Source: JBBQVZ01 sp963695975 (lineage in GTDB: Bacteria; Actinomycetota; UBA4738; HRBIN12). Taken from it: a stretch of DNA of 64,000 nucleotides. Both the position numbers and the translations under genes were made by a program. Each line of letters begins with the position of its first letter. The stretch's first letter is position 1. Below are positions 1-7,942 of the stretch, piece after piece. The stretch lies in contig CAVOIB010000011.1 of NCBI GenBank assembly GCA_963695975.1, positions 62,001 through 126,000 on the forward strand, given 5' to 3'. A model generated the notes under the pieces. That model was not told where the DNA came from. It made no database searches and saw only the letters and a list, made by a program, of their open reading frames with translations.

Positions 1-1411
1 CCGAGTCCAGCATCGCCACGATCCGACCCTCGGCCTGAAGGCTCCGATACCCAACGAACTCGGAGGGCGGCACGGCCCCGGCGTCGATCCCGATCGGCAC
101 CTTCTTGGCCGAGGCGCGCGCGCGGCGGCGCTGTTCCTCCAGGAGCTCCGCGAACCGGTCGACGTCGACATCGAGTCCGGCGTCGGCGGCGAGCTCCTGG
201 GTGAGCTGGAGCGGGAACCCGAAGGTGTCGGACAGCTTGAACGCGTCCTCGCCTGCGAGCCTGCCGGTATCACGGTTATCGGCGCTCGCCCGCTCGAACA
301 GCTGCAGCCCTTGGCGGAGCGTCGCTGCGAACCGCTCCTCCTCTGACGTCGCAACCTGCAGGACGAACGCCTCGTTCTCTCGCAGCTCCGGATAGACATC
401 GCCCATCAACTCAACCGTTCGACGCACGAGCGGCTCCATCACGCCGCCCTCCACGCCCAGCCTCCGCGCATGCGAGACGACGCGCCGGAGCATCCGGCGC
501 AGGATGTATCCGCGGCCCTCGTTCGAGGGTTGGACACCGTCGGCGATCAGGAAGCTCGTGGCGCGTCCGTGCTCGGCGATGACCTTCAGGGAGATGTCGT
601 CTCGGTCGTCGGAACCGTGACGCTTGCCGGAGAGCGATTCGGCGACCTCGAGCAGCGGAACGAAGACGTCGGTCTCGAAGACGTTGTCGACACCTTGGAG
701 GAAGGTGGCCACCCGTTCCAGGCTGGCGCCGGTGTCGATGTTCTTCGCAGGGAGCTCCCCGACGATCTCCAGGTGGCTGTCGACCTGGTCCTGGATGAAC
801 ACCAGGTTCCAGATCTCCATGAAGCGGTCCTCGTCGACGTCGGGACCTCCCTCGGGCCCGTACCGCGCGCCGTGGTCCACGAAGATCTCCGAGCACGGCC
901 CGCCGGGGCCTGCCGCGTGCGTATGCCAGTAGTTGGCCAGCTGTCCCTCAACGTCGACACGTCCGCGGCGCACGATCCGCTCAGGCGCCAGGCCGGCCGC
1001 GTCGATCCAGAGCTCCGTCGCCTCGGCGTCGTCCTCGTACACCGTGACCCACAACAGGTCGTGGTCGATCCCGAAGCCCTCCGTGATCAGCCCGTGCGCC
1101 CACGGGATGGCATCGGCCTTGAAGTAGTCGCCGAACGAGAAGTTCCCGAGCATCTCGAACATCGTGAGGTGCCGCGCCGTGTGGCCGACGTTGTCGATGT
1201 CGTTCGCGCGGAAGCACTTCTGCGACGTGACCGCCCGAAGGAACGGCGGATCCGCCTGTCCCAGGAAGTACGGGATGAACTGGTTCATTCCCGCGTTCGT
1301 AAGGAGGAGGCCCGACTCGGGCGGAGGGATGAGCGACGCAGAGGCGACGCGTCGATGGTCCCGCTCCTCGAAGAAGGAAAGGAACGTCTCGCGGATCCGG
1401 TGGCTCTCCAC
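1..1411 (-). CDS. alaS: Alanine--tRNA ligase, N-terminal 470 codons (runs off left edge)
   Basis: This class II synthetase charges tRNA-Ala in the cytoplasm. The visible part is the aminoacylation domain: it begins ESHRIRETFLSFFEERDH, then has GLLLTNAGMNQFIPYFLG, FRANDIDNVGHTARHLTMFE and YILRRMLRRVVSHARRLG, all typical of AlaRS. The editing and C-Ala domains lie beyond position 1. The proposed start is GTG at 1411, because family proteins begin almost exactly here; no strong ribosome site precedes it. It sits 20 bases downstream of a small membrane-protein gene, probably in the same transcript. Identity is secure; only the start codon is uncertain. Confidence 0.96.
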   Translation of the reverse strand, partial: MESHRIRETFLSFFEERDHRRVASASLIPPPESGLLLTNAGMNQFIPYFLGQADPPFLRAVTSQKCFRANDIDNVGHTARHLTMFEMLGNFSFGDYFKADAIPWAHGLITEGFGIDHDLLWVTVYEDDAEATELWIDAAGLAPERIVRRGRVDVEGQLANYWHTHAAGPGGPCSEIFVDHGARYGPEGGPDVDEDRFMEIWNLVFIQDQVDSHLEIVGELPAKNIDTGASLERVATFLQGVDNVFETDVFVPLLEVAESLSGKRHGSDDRDDISLKVIAEHGRATSFLIADGVQPSNEGRGYILRRMLRRVVSHARRLGVEGGVMEPLVRRTVELMGDVYPELRENEAFVLQVATSEEERFAATLRQGLQLFERASADNRDTGRLAGEDAFKLSDTFGFPLQLTQELAADAGLDVDVDRFAELLEEQRRRARASAKKVPIGIDAGAVPPSEFVGYRSLQAEGRIVAMLDS

Positions 1412-1431
1412 GCCGGGGAGTCTACCGACGG

Positions 1432-1692
1432 CTACGCGCTCGACGGGTCGTTCGCAGGGGCCTCCCGCATGCCGGCCCGAAGCTCTCGCTCGCGCTTCTC
1501 CATCGCCCTCCGCCCCTCGGCGATGGACTCGGAGAAGAGCTTCCCGAGGTCCAGGACACCACCCTTCGCCTCCCGGGCGAGCGTGGCCGGCGCGACCCTG
1601 TTGGCCTGCTTGCGGGTCCACCGCGAGGCGATGACCGCGGTCGTCGCTCCCGCGCCGAGGCCGAGCGCCACCCAGAACCCCCGTCGGATCAC
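1432..1692 (-). CDS. Small single-pass membrane protein upstream of alaS (DUF6167-like)
   Basis: An 86-residue protein with one N-terminal hydrophobic segment (about residues 5-22, FWVALGLGAGATTAVIASRW) followed by a charged, partly helical tail. The size, the single membrane segment and the position between a DUF948 gene and alaS match the small DUF6167-type proteins found there in actinobacteria. That assignment rests on memory of synteny rather than a search. Molecular function is unknown. It is separated by 10 bases from the DUF948 gene and by 20 from alaS, consistent with one operon. Confidence 0.7.
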   Translation of the reverse strand: MIRRGFWVALGLGAGATTAVIASRWTRKQANRVAPATLAREAKGGVLDLGKLFSESIAEGRRAMEKRERELRAGMREAPANDPSSA

Positions 1693-1702
1693 GAGTGACC
1701 CC

Positions 1703-2068
1703 TCAGCTCGATGCGGTTCGCTTCTGCTTTCGGAACCGGCTCGCGCCCTTCCGAAGCCCAGCGCCGAACGAGATGATCTTCACCAGGGGGCTCGCGGCCG
1801 CCTGCTCGATCAGGCTGGAGAGGTTCTCCACCCGCATGAGGATGGCGTCGATCCGGTCGATCTCGCGGTTCGTCCGCTCGACGGAGCCCCGCACCTCTCG
1901 AAGCAGCGGGACGGTCTCCTCGCGGGTGGAGTCGATCATCATCTTGGTGCTCTCGAGCACGCGGAACGTGTTCAGGAGCACGACGCACAGGAACAGAACC
2001 AGCAGGCCCCAGAAGGCCGCCAAGATGATCAGCGCGATATCGCCGCCGCTCAGCGCGAGGAGCCCCAT
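1703..2068 (-). CDS. DUF948 family membrane-anchored coiled-coil protein
   Basis: A 121-residue protein with one N-terminal transmembrane helix (about residues 10-33, ALIILAAFWGLLVLFLCVVL), then a long heptad-like helical stretch (residues 35-95) and a basic C-terminus (FRKQKR). This is the DUF948 layout: a membrane anchor plus a cytoplasmic or wall-side coiled coil of unknown role. The gene is commonly found next to alaS in actinobacteria, as here. Start ATG at 2068 follows a purine-rich GGAGGGAA stretch. Confident family call, no known function. Confidence 0.8.
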   Translation of the reverse strand: MGLLALSGGDIALIILAAFWGLLVLFLCVVLLNTFRVLESTKMMIDSTREETVPLLREVRGSVERTNREIDRIDAILMRVENLSSLIEQAAASPLVKIISFGAGLRKGASRFRKQKRTASS

Positions 2069-2133
2069 GTCGTTCCCTCCCTGTCCGATGTCGGGCGAGC
2101 CCGGTCGCCGCGTAGCATACCCAGGCGGCCGCC

Positions 2134-3369
2134 TCAGCCGCCTCCCGGCCCCTCTTCGCCCTCGCCGGACGGCTCGTAGTACCGGTTCCCCCCGAATCGG
2201 ACCGGCCGGTATTGCTGCTCTACCTGATGTCCCGGGTAGTCATGGGGATATCGGTACCCCTCGCCGTGACCCAGCCGCTTGGCTCCGGGGTAGGACGGAT
2301 CGCGAAGGTGGGCGGGCACGGGGTCGGCGCTCACCGCATCCTCCATCGCCTTCGTCAACGCGACGTACACGCTGTTGGACTTGGGCGCGCGCGCGAGGTA
2401 GATGGCCGCCTCCGCCAGGTTGAGACGCGCCTCCGGGAGCCCGACATGCTCGACGGCCTGCGCGGCGGCCGTCGCGATCAGGAGCGCGCGAGGGTCCGCG
2501 AGTCCGATGTCCTCCGAGGCATGCACGATCATGCGGCGGGCGATGAAGCGCGCGTCCTCCCCCGCCTCCAGCATCCGCGCCAGCCAGAAGAGCGCGGCAT
2601 CCGGATCGGAGCCACGGATGCTCTTGATGAACGCGCTGATCACGTCGTAGTGCGCGTCGCCCTGACGGTCGTAGATGATCGCCTTGCGCTGGACGGCTTC
2701 GGCTGCCAGATCCCGCGTGATCTCGGACTCGCCCGCCGCCTCCGCGGCGAGGGCCGCCGCCTCGAGTCCCGTGAGCGCCCTGCGCGCGTCGCCCCCCGAG
2801 ATCTCGGCGAGGTGGTCGAGTGCGGTATCCGTCGCACGTACGCCCGTCTTCCCCAACCCGCGCTCGGCGTCTCCGAGGGCACGTTCGAGCAACGCACGAA
2901 CGTCCTCTGCCGGAAGCGGCTCCAGCCGGAGCAGGAGGCACCGTGAGAGGAGAGGCGTGTTCAGCGAGAAGTACGGGTTCTCGGTCGTCGCGCCGATGAG
3001 CGTGACCGTTCCCGATTCGACGGCCGGGAGCAAGACGTCTTGCTGCGCCTTCGACCAGCGATGGACCTCGTCGACGAACAGCACCGTGCGGAAGAGCCCG
3101 CCCTTCGCGCCCTCCATCACCTTCCGCGCGTCGGCCACGCCGGACGACGTCGCCGAGAGCTGGATCAGATCGGCGCTTACCGCGCGGGCGAGCAGATGGG
3201 CGAGCGTCGTCTTGCCGGTCCCCGCCGGGCCCCACAGGATCAGCGACGGCAGGTTCCCTCCGCCGACGAGCTTCGTGAGCGCCTTCCCAGGTCCCACGAG
3301 GTGCGACTGACCCGTGAACTCCTCGAACGTTCGCGGACGCATCCGCGCGGCGAGCGGCTCGTCGGCCAT
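2134..3369 (-). CDS. rarA: Replication-associated recombination protein A (AAA+ ATPase)
   Basis: RarA/MgsA acts at stalled replication forks together with SSB. The 411-residue protein has the expected N-terminus (RPRTFEEFTGQSHLVGPGKAL), Walker A GPAGTGKTT near residue 48, Walker B LFVDEVHR, sensor GATTENPYFSLN, and the C-terminal tetramerisation region with DPDAALFWLARMLEAGEDARFIARR. Length is normal for the family. The 6-base gap to the next upstream gene puts it in the long minus-strand block. RuvB is a distant relative, but the DPDAALFWL region is specific to RarA. Confidence 0.95.
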   Translation of the reverse strand: MADEPLAARMRPRTFEEFTGQSHLVGPGKALTKLVGGGNLPSLILWGPAGTGKTTLAHLLARAVSADLIQLSATSSGVADARKVMEGAKGGLFRTVLFVDEVHRWSKAQQDVLLPAVESGTVTLIGATTENPYFSLNTPLLSRCLLLRLEPLPAEDVRALLERALGDAERGLGKTGVRATDTALDHLAEISGGDARRALTGLEAAALAAEAAGESEITRDLAAEAVQRKAIIYDRQGDAHYDVISAFIKSIRGSDPDAALFWLARMLEAGEDARFIARRMIVHASEDIGLADPRALLIATAAAQAVEHVGLPEARLNLAEAAIYLARAPKSNSVYVALTKAMEDAVSADPVPAHLRDPSYPGAKRLGHGEGYRYPHDYPGHQVEQQYRPVRFGGNRYYEPSGEGEEGPGGG

Positions 3370-3375
3370 CGCTTC

Positions 3376-3771
3376 CTAGCCCCGCGCGACGTGGTCGGGA
3401 CGGATGCGGTAGATCACGCGGACCGATCCGGGGACGTACTCCCATCGCTCGCCCTCGTGGTACTTCTGGTTCAGGAGGTCGATATGTGCCTCCGCCTCGT
3501 CCCCGGTCTCGATCGAGACGACCGTGCCGTTGATGGCGGACCAGGTGTACGGGTCGTCCTGGGCGTGGATCGAGACGGCCACGCGCGGGTCGCGCCGGAT
3601 GTTGCGGTCCTTCTTCCGGCCGACCGCGCTGTTGACCAACACGTTGCCGTCCTCGTCCACGTCGATCCACAGGGGTGTGACCTGCGGACTGCCGTCCTCG
3701 TTCAGCGTCACGAGATGCGCGAAGTTCGGGCCTTTCAGCAACGCGAGGTCGTGCTCGGTGAGTTCGGCCAC
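3376..3771 (-). CDS. PPOX-class (pyridoxamine 5'-phosphate oxidase fold) protein, probably F420- or flavin-dependent
   Basis: A 131-residue split-barrel protein. FAHLVTLNEDGSPQVTPLWI near the N-terminus, then VLVNSAVGRKKDRNIRRDPR and the closing YRIRPDHVARG, are typical of the small TIGR03618-type PPOX proteins. In actinobacteria these use F420H2 or FMN to reduce small molecules. No substrate can be read from the sequence. It lies 3 bases downstream of aspS and 6 bases upstream of rarA in the same operon. The fold call is strong; the cofactor is inferred from the family. Confidence 0.85.
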   Translation of the reverse strand: MAELTEHDLALLKGPNFAHLVTLNEDGSPQVTPLWIDVDEDGNVLVNSAVGRKKDRNIRRDPRVAVSIHAQDDPYTWSAINGTVVSIETGDEAEAHIDLLNQKYHEGERWEYVPGSVRVIYRIRPDHVARG

Positions 3772-3774
3772 GGA

Positions 3775-5562
3775 TCAGTCCTCCTCCTTCGGCGACTCGG
3801 GAGGCGCGGTCAACGCGATCCCGAGCTCGCGGAGCTGCGCGCCCGACGCCGGCGCCGGAGCACCCGTGAGTGGATCGGCGCCCGACTGCGCCTTGGGGAA
3901 GGCCGTGACGTCGCGGATCGCATCCTTTCCCGCCATGAGCATCACCAGCCGGTCGATCCCCATCGCGATGCCTCCGTGCGGCGGCACGCCGTAGCGGAAC
4001 GCGGTCAACAGGTGCCCGAACTTCTCTTGGATCTCCTCCTCGGAGAGCCCCAACGCCTCGAAGACGCGGTGCTGCACGTCGGCCCGGTGGATCCTGATGC
4101 TTCCCCCGCCCACCTCGAAGCCGTTGAGGACCAGGTCGTAGCCTCGGGAGCGCGCCCTCATCGGATCCAGGTCGTCGGTCGCCGGCGCAGTGAACGGGTG
4201 GTGGGCCGACACCCACTTGTCCTCCTCGTCGCTCCATTCGAAGAGCGGGGGCTCGACCAGCCAGCAGAACGCCCAGGTGTTCTCCGGGACGAGCGCCAGG
4301 CGCTCGGCGAGCTCGCGACGCAGGCCGTCAAGTGCGACATGCACCCGGTCCACCTTGTCGGCCACGATCGCGACGAGGTCTCCCGGCCGCGCACCCGTCG
4401 CCTCACGCAGACCCACGATCTCACCGGCGGACAGGTGCTTCTCGACCGGCGAGCGCACGCCCTCCTCCTCGACGACGAGCCACACGAGGCCGGCGGCACC
4501 GCGTCCCTTGGCGTCTTGCACGAGTTGGTCGAGCTCCTTGCGGGAGAGAGCGCCACCGCCGGGCGCGGCGAGCCCCTTGATGGCGCCGCCCGATCCGAGC
4601 ACCGACGCGAACGCGTTGAAGCCGGTCCGGGCGAACACCGGGGCGAGATCGGCGAGCTCCATCCCGTAACGCAGATCCGGCTTGTCCGATCCGAACCGCC
4701 CGGTCATCTCCTCCCACGTCATCCGCGGGAACGGGGTCGGCAGCTGCACCCCCTGCGTCTCGGAAACGATGCGCGCGTAGAGCGGCTCGATCACCCCGAA
4801 CACATCGTCCTGGTCCACGAACGACATCTCCACGTCGAGCTGCGTGAACTCGAACGACCGATCGGCGCGCGGCGCCTCGTCGCGGAGGCAGCGGACGATC
4901 TGGTAGTAACGGTCCTGTCCGGCCACCATCAGAAGCTGCTTCAACTGCTGCGGCGACTGCGGCAGGGCGTAGAACGTGCCTGGCGAGAGTCGCGACGGAA
5001 CGAGGAAGTCGCGGGCCCCCTCCGGCGTGCTGCGCGTGAGCAAGGGTGTCTCGACCTCCAGGAAACCGAGCGCCTCCATGTGCTCGCGGATGATGTGGTT
5101 GACCGTGTGCCGCAGGCGAAGGGTCCGCGTCATCTCCGGGCGCCGGAGATCCAGGTAGCGATACTTCAGGCGCAGGTCCTCGCCGGCCTCGATCCGGTCT
5201 TCGATCGGGAACGGAGGCGTGTCGGAGTCGGAAAGCAGCTCGAGCGTTGTGGCCGCGACCTCGATCTCACCGGTCTCCAGGTTGGGGTTCACCATCCCCG
5301 CGGGACGCAGGCGGACGGCCCCCGTCACGCGGACGACATCCTCGGCCCCCAAGTCCTGTGCGGCGGTATGGGCTTCGGGCGCATCCTGCGGATGGAACAC
5401 CACCTGCACGACGCCTTCCCGATCCCGCAGGTCGATGAACGTGACGCCGCCGTGGTCGCGACGGTGCGCCACCCATCCGCAGAGGGCGACATCGGCGTCG
5501 GCATCGCCCGCGCGCAGTTCGCCGCAGGCATGCGTGCGCATCGCCGTCCGCATCTGTGTCAT
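3775..5562 (-). CDS. aspS: Aspartate--tRNA ligase, probably non-discriminating
   Basis: A bacterial-type class IIb synthetase of 595 residues. The OB-fold anticodon domain comes first (CGWVAHRRDHGGVTFIDLRD, about residues 27-46), then the catalytic core with PEGARDFLVPSR, QSPQQLKQLLMVAGQDRYYQ and the C-terminal GIAMGIDRLVMLM, with the GAD insert between. A histidine in DHGG replaces the leucine of discriminating enzymes such as E. coli (DLGS). This is the known signature of enzymes that also aspartylate tRNA-Asn for GatCAB. hisS ends one base upstream. The start could also be the ATGs at 5553 or 5541. Confidence 0.96.
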   Translation of the reverse strand: MTQMRTAMRTHACGELRAGDADADVALCGWVAHRRDHGGVTFIDLRDREGVVQVVFHPQDAPEAHTAAQDLGAEDVVRVTGAVRLRPAGMVNPNLETGEIEVAATTLELLSDSDTPPFPIEDRIEAGEDLRLKYRYLDLRRPEMTRTLRLRHTVNHIIREHMEALGFLEVETPLLTRSTPEGARDFLVPSRLSPGTFYALPQSPQQLKQLLMVAGQDRYYQIVRCLRDEAPRADRSFEFTQLDVEMSFVDQDDVFGVIEPLYARIVSETQGVQLPTPFPRMTWEEMTGRFGSDKPDLRYGMELADLAPVFARTGFNAFASVLGSGGAIKGLAAPGGGALSRKELDQLVQDAKGRGAAGLVWLVVEEEGVRSPVEKHLSAGEIVGLREATGARPGDLVAIVADKVDRVHVALDGLRRELAERLALVPENTWAFCWLVEPPLFEWSDEEDKWVSAHHPFTAPATDDLDPMRARSRGYDLVLNGFEVGGGSIRIHRADVQHRVFEALGLSEEEIQEKFGHLLTAFRYGVPPHGGIAMGIDRLVMLMAGKDAIRDVTAFPKAQSGADPLTGAPAPASGAQLRELGIALTAPPESPKEED

Positions 5563-5563
5563 C

Positions 5564-6838
5564 TCACTCCGCCCAAACGTCCAAGCGGGAGAGCCACCCG
5601 GCGACGTCGCCGAGCGGCACGACCTTCTGGATGCCGTCCACCAGACGACGGAGGGTGACGGTGCCCTCCGCCAGTTCGCGTTCGCCGAGGATCGCGACGA
5701 ACTCAGCTCCTGCCCGATCGGCCATCTTCAACTGGGCCTTCAGGGGGCGCTCCTCGTCGCTGCCCGTGGTCGACACCCCCGCGTCGCGGAGCGAAGAGAT
5801 CAGCGTTGTGCGGGCCAGGCGCGCCTCGTCGCCGATCGCGACCACGAAACACGTCGGGCCGCGCGGGCCGGGCGGCTCGGCGCCCTCGGCCTCGATCGCG
5901 AGCAGGACCCGGTCGAGCCCGAGCGCGAAGCCGACGCCGCGCGTCGGCGGCCCGCCGAGCGCTTCCGCCAGCCCGTCGTAGCGTCCGCCCGCGTTCACGG
6001 TCGCGGATTGCTCGGACGGCAACGCCCCTGAGATCCATTCGAACGCCGAGCGCGTGTAGTAGTCCAGCCCGCGCACGAGCCGCGGATCGAGGACGTACGT
6101 GATGCCGGCGGCGTCGAGCCCCGCCTTGAGCTCCGCGAAGTGTGCGGCGCACGCCTCGCAGAGGTGATCGATGATCGTCGGCGCTGCCAGCACGAAGTCT
6201 TTCTGGCCGTCGACCTTGCAGTCGAACACGCGCAGCGGGTTCTTCGCCAGGCGCGTCTGGCAATCGGCATCGAGGCGATCGCGGTACGGCTCGAAGTGGT
6301 CCACCAGACGCTCCCGGTACGCCGGTCGACATGTCGCGTCGCCGATCGAGTTCAGGTGCAGACGGACGTCGAGGAGACCACGATCGCGCACGAATCGCTC
6401 GCCGAGGGCGATGACCTCGACGTCGGCGCCGGGCCCCTCGACCCCGATGATCTCGATCCCGAACTGGCGGAACTCCCGCAGGCGCCCCGTCTGCGGGCGC
6501 GCATGACGGAACTCGGAGCCGACGTAGTAGGCCTTGAAGGGGTTCGGGAGCTCCTGCGCGTGGGCCAGGTACGCGCGGACGACCGACGCCGTGCTCTCCG
6601 GACGCAGCGTGACCGATCGGCCGCCCTTGTCCTCGAACGTGTACATCTCCTTCGTCACCACGTCGGAGGTATCACCCGACGTCCGGGTGAACAGCTCGGT
6701 GTTCTCGAACGTCGGCGTCTCCACGTACCGGAACCCGAACAGCCGGGCGAGGCGGTGTGCTTCCTCGTACAGCCCGAGCATCGCCTCCGACCGCGGCGCG
6801 AGCAGGTCCTGTGTGCCGCGCGGCGGCGCGAGGTCCAT
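5564..6838 (-). CDS. hisS: Histidine--tRNA ligase
   Basis: A 424-residue class II synthetase. It starts MDLAPPRGTQDLLAPRSEAM and contains TLRPESTASVVRAYLAH (motif 2 region), PQTGRLREFRQFGIE, the histidine-binding RGLDYYTRSAFEWISG, and GVGFALGLDRVLLAIE (motif 3), followed by the anticodon-binding domain. The reading frame stays open 65 codons further upstream, but homology begins at the ATG at 6838, which overlaps the upstream stop by one base (TGATG). It is therefore likely to be translationally coupled to the metallo-hydrolase gene before it. Confidence 0.97.
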   Translation of the reverse strand: MDLAPPRGTQDLLAPRSEAMLGLYEEAHRLARLFGFRYVETPTFENTELFTRTSGDTSDVVTKEMYTFEDKGGRSVTLRPESTASVVRAYLAHAQELPNPFKAYYVGSEFRHARPQTGRLREFRQFGIEIIGVEGPGADVEVIALGERFVRDRGLLDVRLHLNSIGDATCRPAYRERLVDHFEPYRDRLDADCQTRLAKNPLRVFDCKVDGQKDFVLAAPTIIDHLCEACAAHFAELKAGLDAAGITYVLDPRLVRGLDYYTRSAFEWISGALPSEQSATVNAGGRYDGLAEALGGPPTRGVGFALGLDRVLLAIEAEGAEPPGPRGPTCFVVAIGDEARLARTTLISSLRDAGVSTTGSDEERPLKAQLKMADRAGAEFVAILGERELAEGTVTLRRLVDGIQKVVPLGDVAGWLSRLDVWAE

Positions 6839-7470
6839 CAGCGGAGCTCCGCGAGGAACGGGTTCATTGCTCGCTCGCGCCCCACCGTCGTCCCGGTGCC
6901 GTGGCCGGGCAGCACCGGCAGGTCGTCCGGCAGGGTCAGGAACCGGCGCAGGCTCGCCTCCATGTCGGCCGGAGACGAGTTGGGGAAGTCGGACCGGCCG
7001 ATCGAACCGGCGAACACCAGATCGCCGGAGCACACGAACGCGTCGGTCAGGAAGCAGCAGTGACCGGGCGTGTGACCGGGCCGGTGTTGCACCTCCACCC
7101 GGAACCCCGCGAACGCGAGCACGTCGCCGTCGACGATCGTGCGGAGGTCCTTTACCTCGCTCAGCGGGTTATCGAACCCGGGGTTCCAGAGGACCGGATC
7201 GGTGAACGCGACCGCGTCGGCCTCGTGGACGAACACCGGCACACCGTCGCCGGCGAAGAGGCCCGCGGCCTCGGCATGATCCAGGTGCGCGTGGGTCAGC
7301 AGGACCGCCGCGACACGTTTGCCCGACGAGCGGAGCAACTCGTGAACCGCGTCCGGTTCGAAGCCCGGATCGACTACGACCGCGTCGTCGCTCCCGTCGG
7401 CGGCGAGCAGCCAGCAGTTCGTTCCGTAGGGGTTCCGATCGAAGAGGCCTCGCCACATGAGGGGGACCAT
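6838..7470 (-). CDS. MBL-fold metallo-hydrolase, glyoxalase II-like
   Basis: A 210-residue metallo-beta-lactamase-fold enzyme. The metal-binding motif THAHLDH occurs at about residues 59-65, a later histidine in RPGHTPGHCCF, the aspartate in VCSGDLVFAGSIGR, and the final histidine in LPGHGTGT. This set suggests a two-metal thioester hydrolase of the glyoxalase II/YcbL type; similar genes often sit beside hisS and relA. The true substrate is unknown. The start could be ATG 7470 or the in-frame ATG at 7458. It overlaps hisS by one base. Confidence 0.88.
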   Translation of the reverse strand: MVPLMWRGLFDRNPYGTNCWLLAADGSDDAVVVDPGFEPDAVHELLRSSGKRVAAVLLTHAHLDHAEAAGLFAGDGVPVFVHEADAVAFTDPVLWNPGFDNPLSEVKDLRTIVDGDVLAFAGFRVEVQHRPGHTPGHCCFLTDAFVCSGDLVFAGSIGRSDFPNSSPADMEASLRRFLTLPDDLPVLPGHGTGTTVGRERAMNPFLAELR

Positions 7471-7493
7471 GCTAGCGGACGCCCATGGGCTCC

Positions 7494-7940
7494 CTAGATA
7501 GACGCGGCGTCGAGGATCAACGTGAACGGGCCGTCGTTCAGGAGCTCAACCTCCATGTGGGCGCCGAACACCCCGCGGCCGACGACCACCCCGCGTGACT
7601 CCAGCGCGCGGGCGAACGCCTCCACCCGCTCGGCCGCGATGTCGGGTTGCGCAGCATCGGTCCACGACGGCCGCCGGCCCTTGCGGACGTCGGCGTAGAG
7701 CGTGAACTGCGACACGACCAGGACCTCGCCGCCGACGTCGCCGATCCCGAGGTTCGTCTTGCCGGCGTGGTCGGCGAACGAGCGAAGGTTGGCGACCTTC
7801 TCAGCCATCCGCTCAACGTGGCTCGCCTCGTCGGCGGCGCCGATCCCGACCAGGAGGAGGTACCCGGGACCGATCGTCGAGACCGTATCCCCGTCGACCG
7901 CGACCGATGCCCGTCGGACCCGTTGGAGCACGACGCGCAT
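7494..7940 (-). CDS. dtd: D-aminoacyl-tRNA deacylase
   Basis: DTD hydrolyses D-amino acids, and glycine from mischarged tRNA-Ala, off tRNA. The 148-residue protein has the expected start MRVVLQRVRRASVAVDG, the catalytic-pocket motif SQFTLYADVRKGRRPSW, and FGAHMEVELLNDGPFT carrying the cross-subunit GP dipeptide. The long upstream extension of this frame is a shadow of relA. It starts 2 bases after the relA stop, the usual relA-dtd order. Confidence 0.97.
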   Translation of the reverse strand: MRVVLQRVRRASVAVDGDTVSTIGPGYLLLVGIGAADEASHVERMAEKVANLRSFADHAGKTNLGIGDVGGEVLVVSQFTLYADVRKGRRPSWTDAAQPDIAAERVEAFARALESRGVVVGRGVFGAHMEVELLNDGPFTLILDAASI

Positions 7941-7942
7941 CG

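Noticed and set aside
470..2179. Long plus-strand frame opposite alaS and the membrane-protein genes (569 codons)
   Set aside because: It is the antisense shadow of GC-rich minus-strand genes with strong homology, and its translation is Arg/Asp/Val-rich without any domain. The same applies to the frames at 3040-5658, 12000-13811, 21357-23366, 55707-57104 and 59170-60717.
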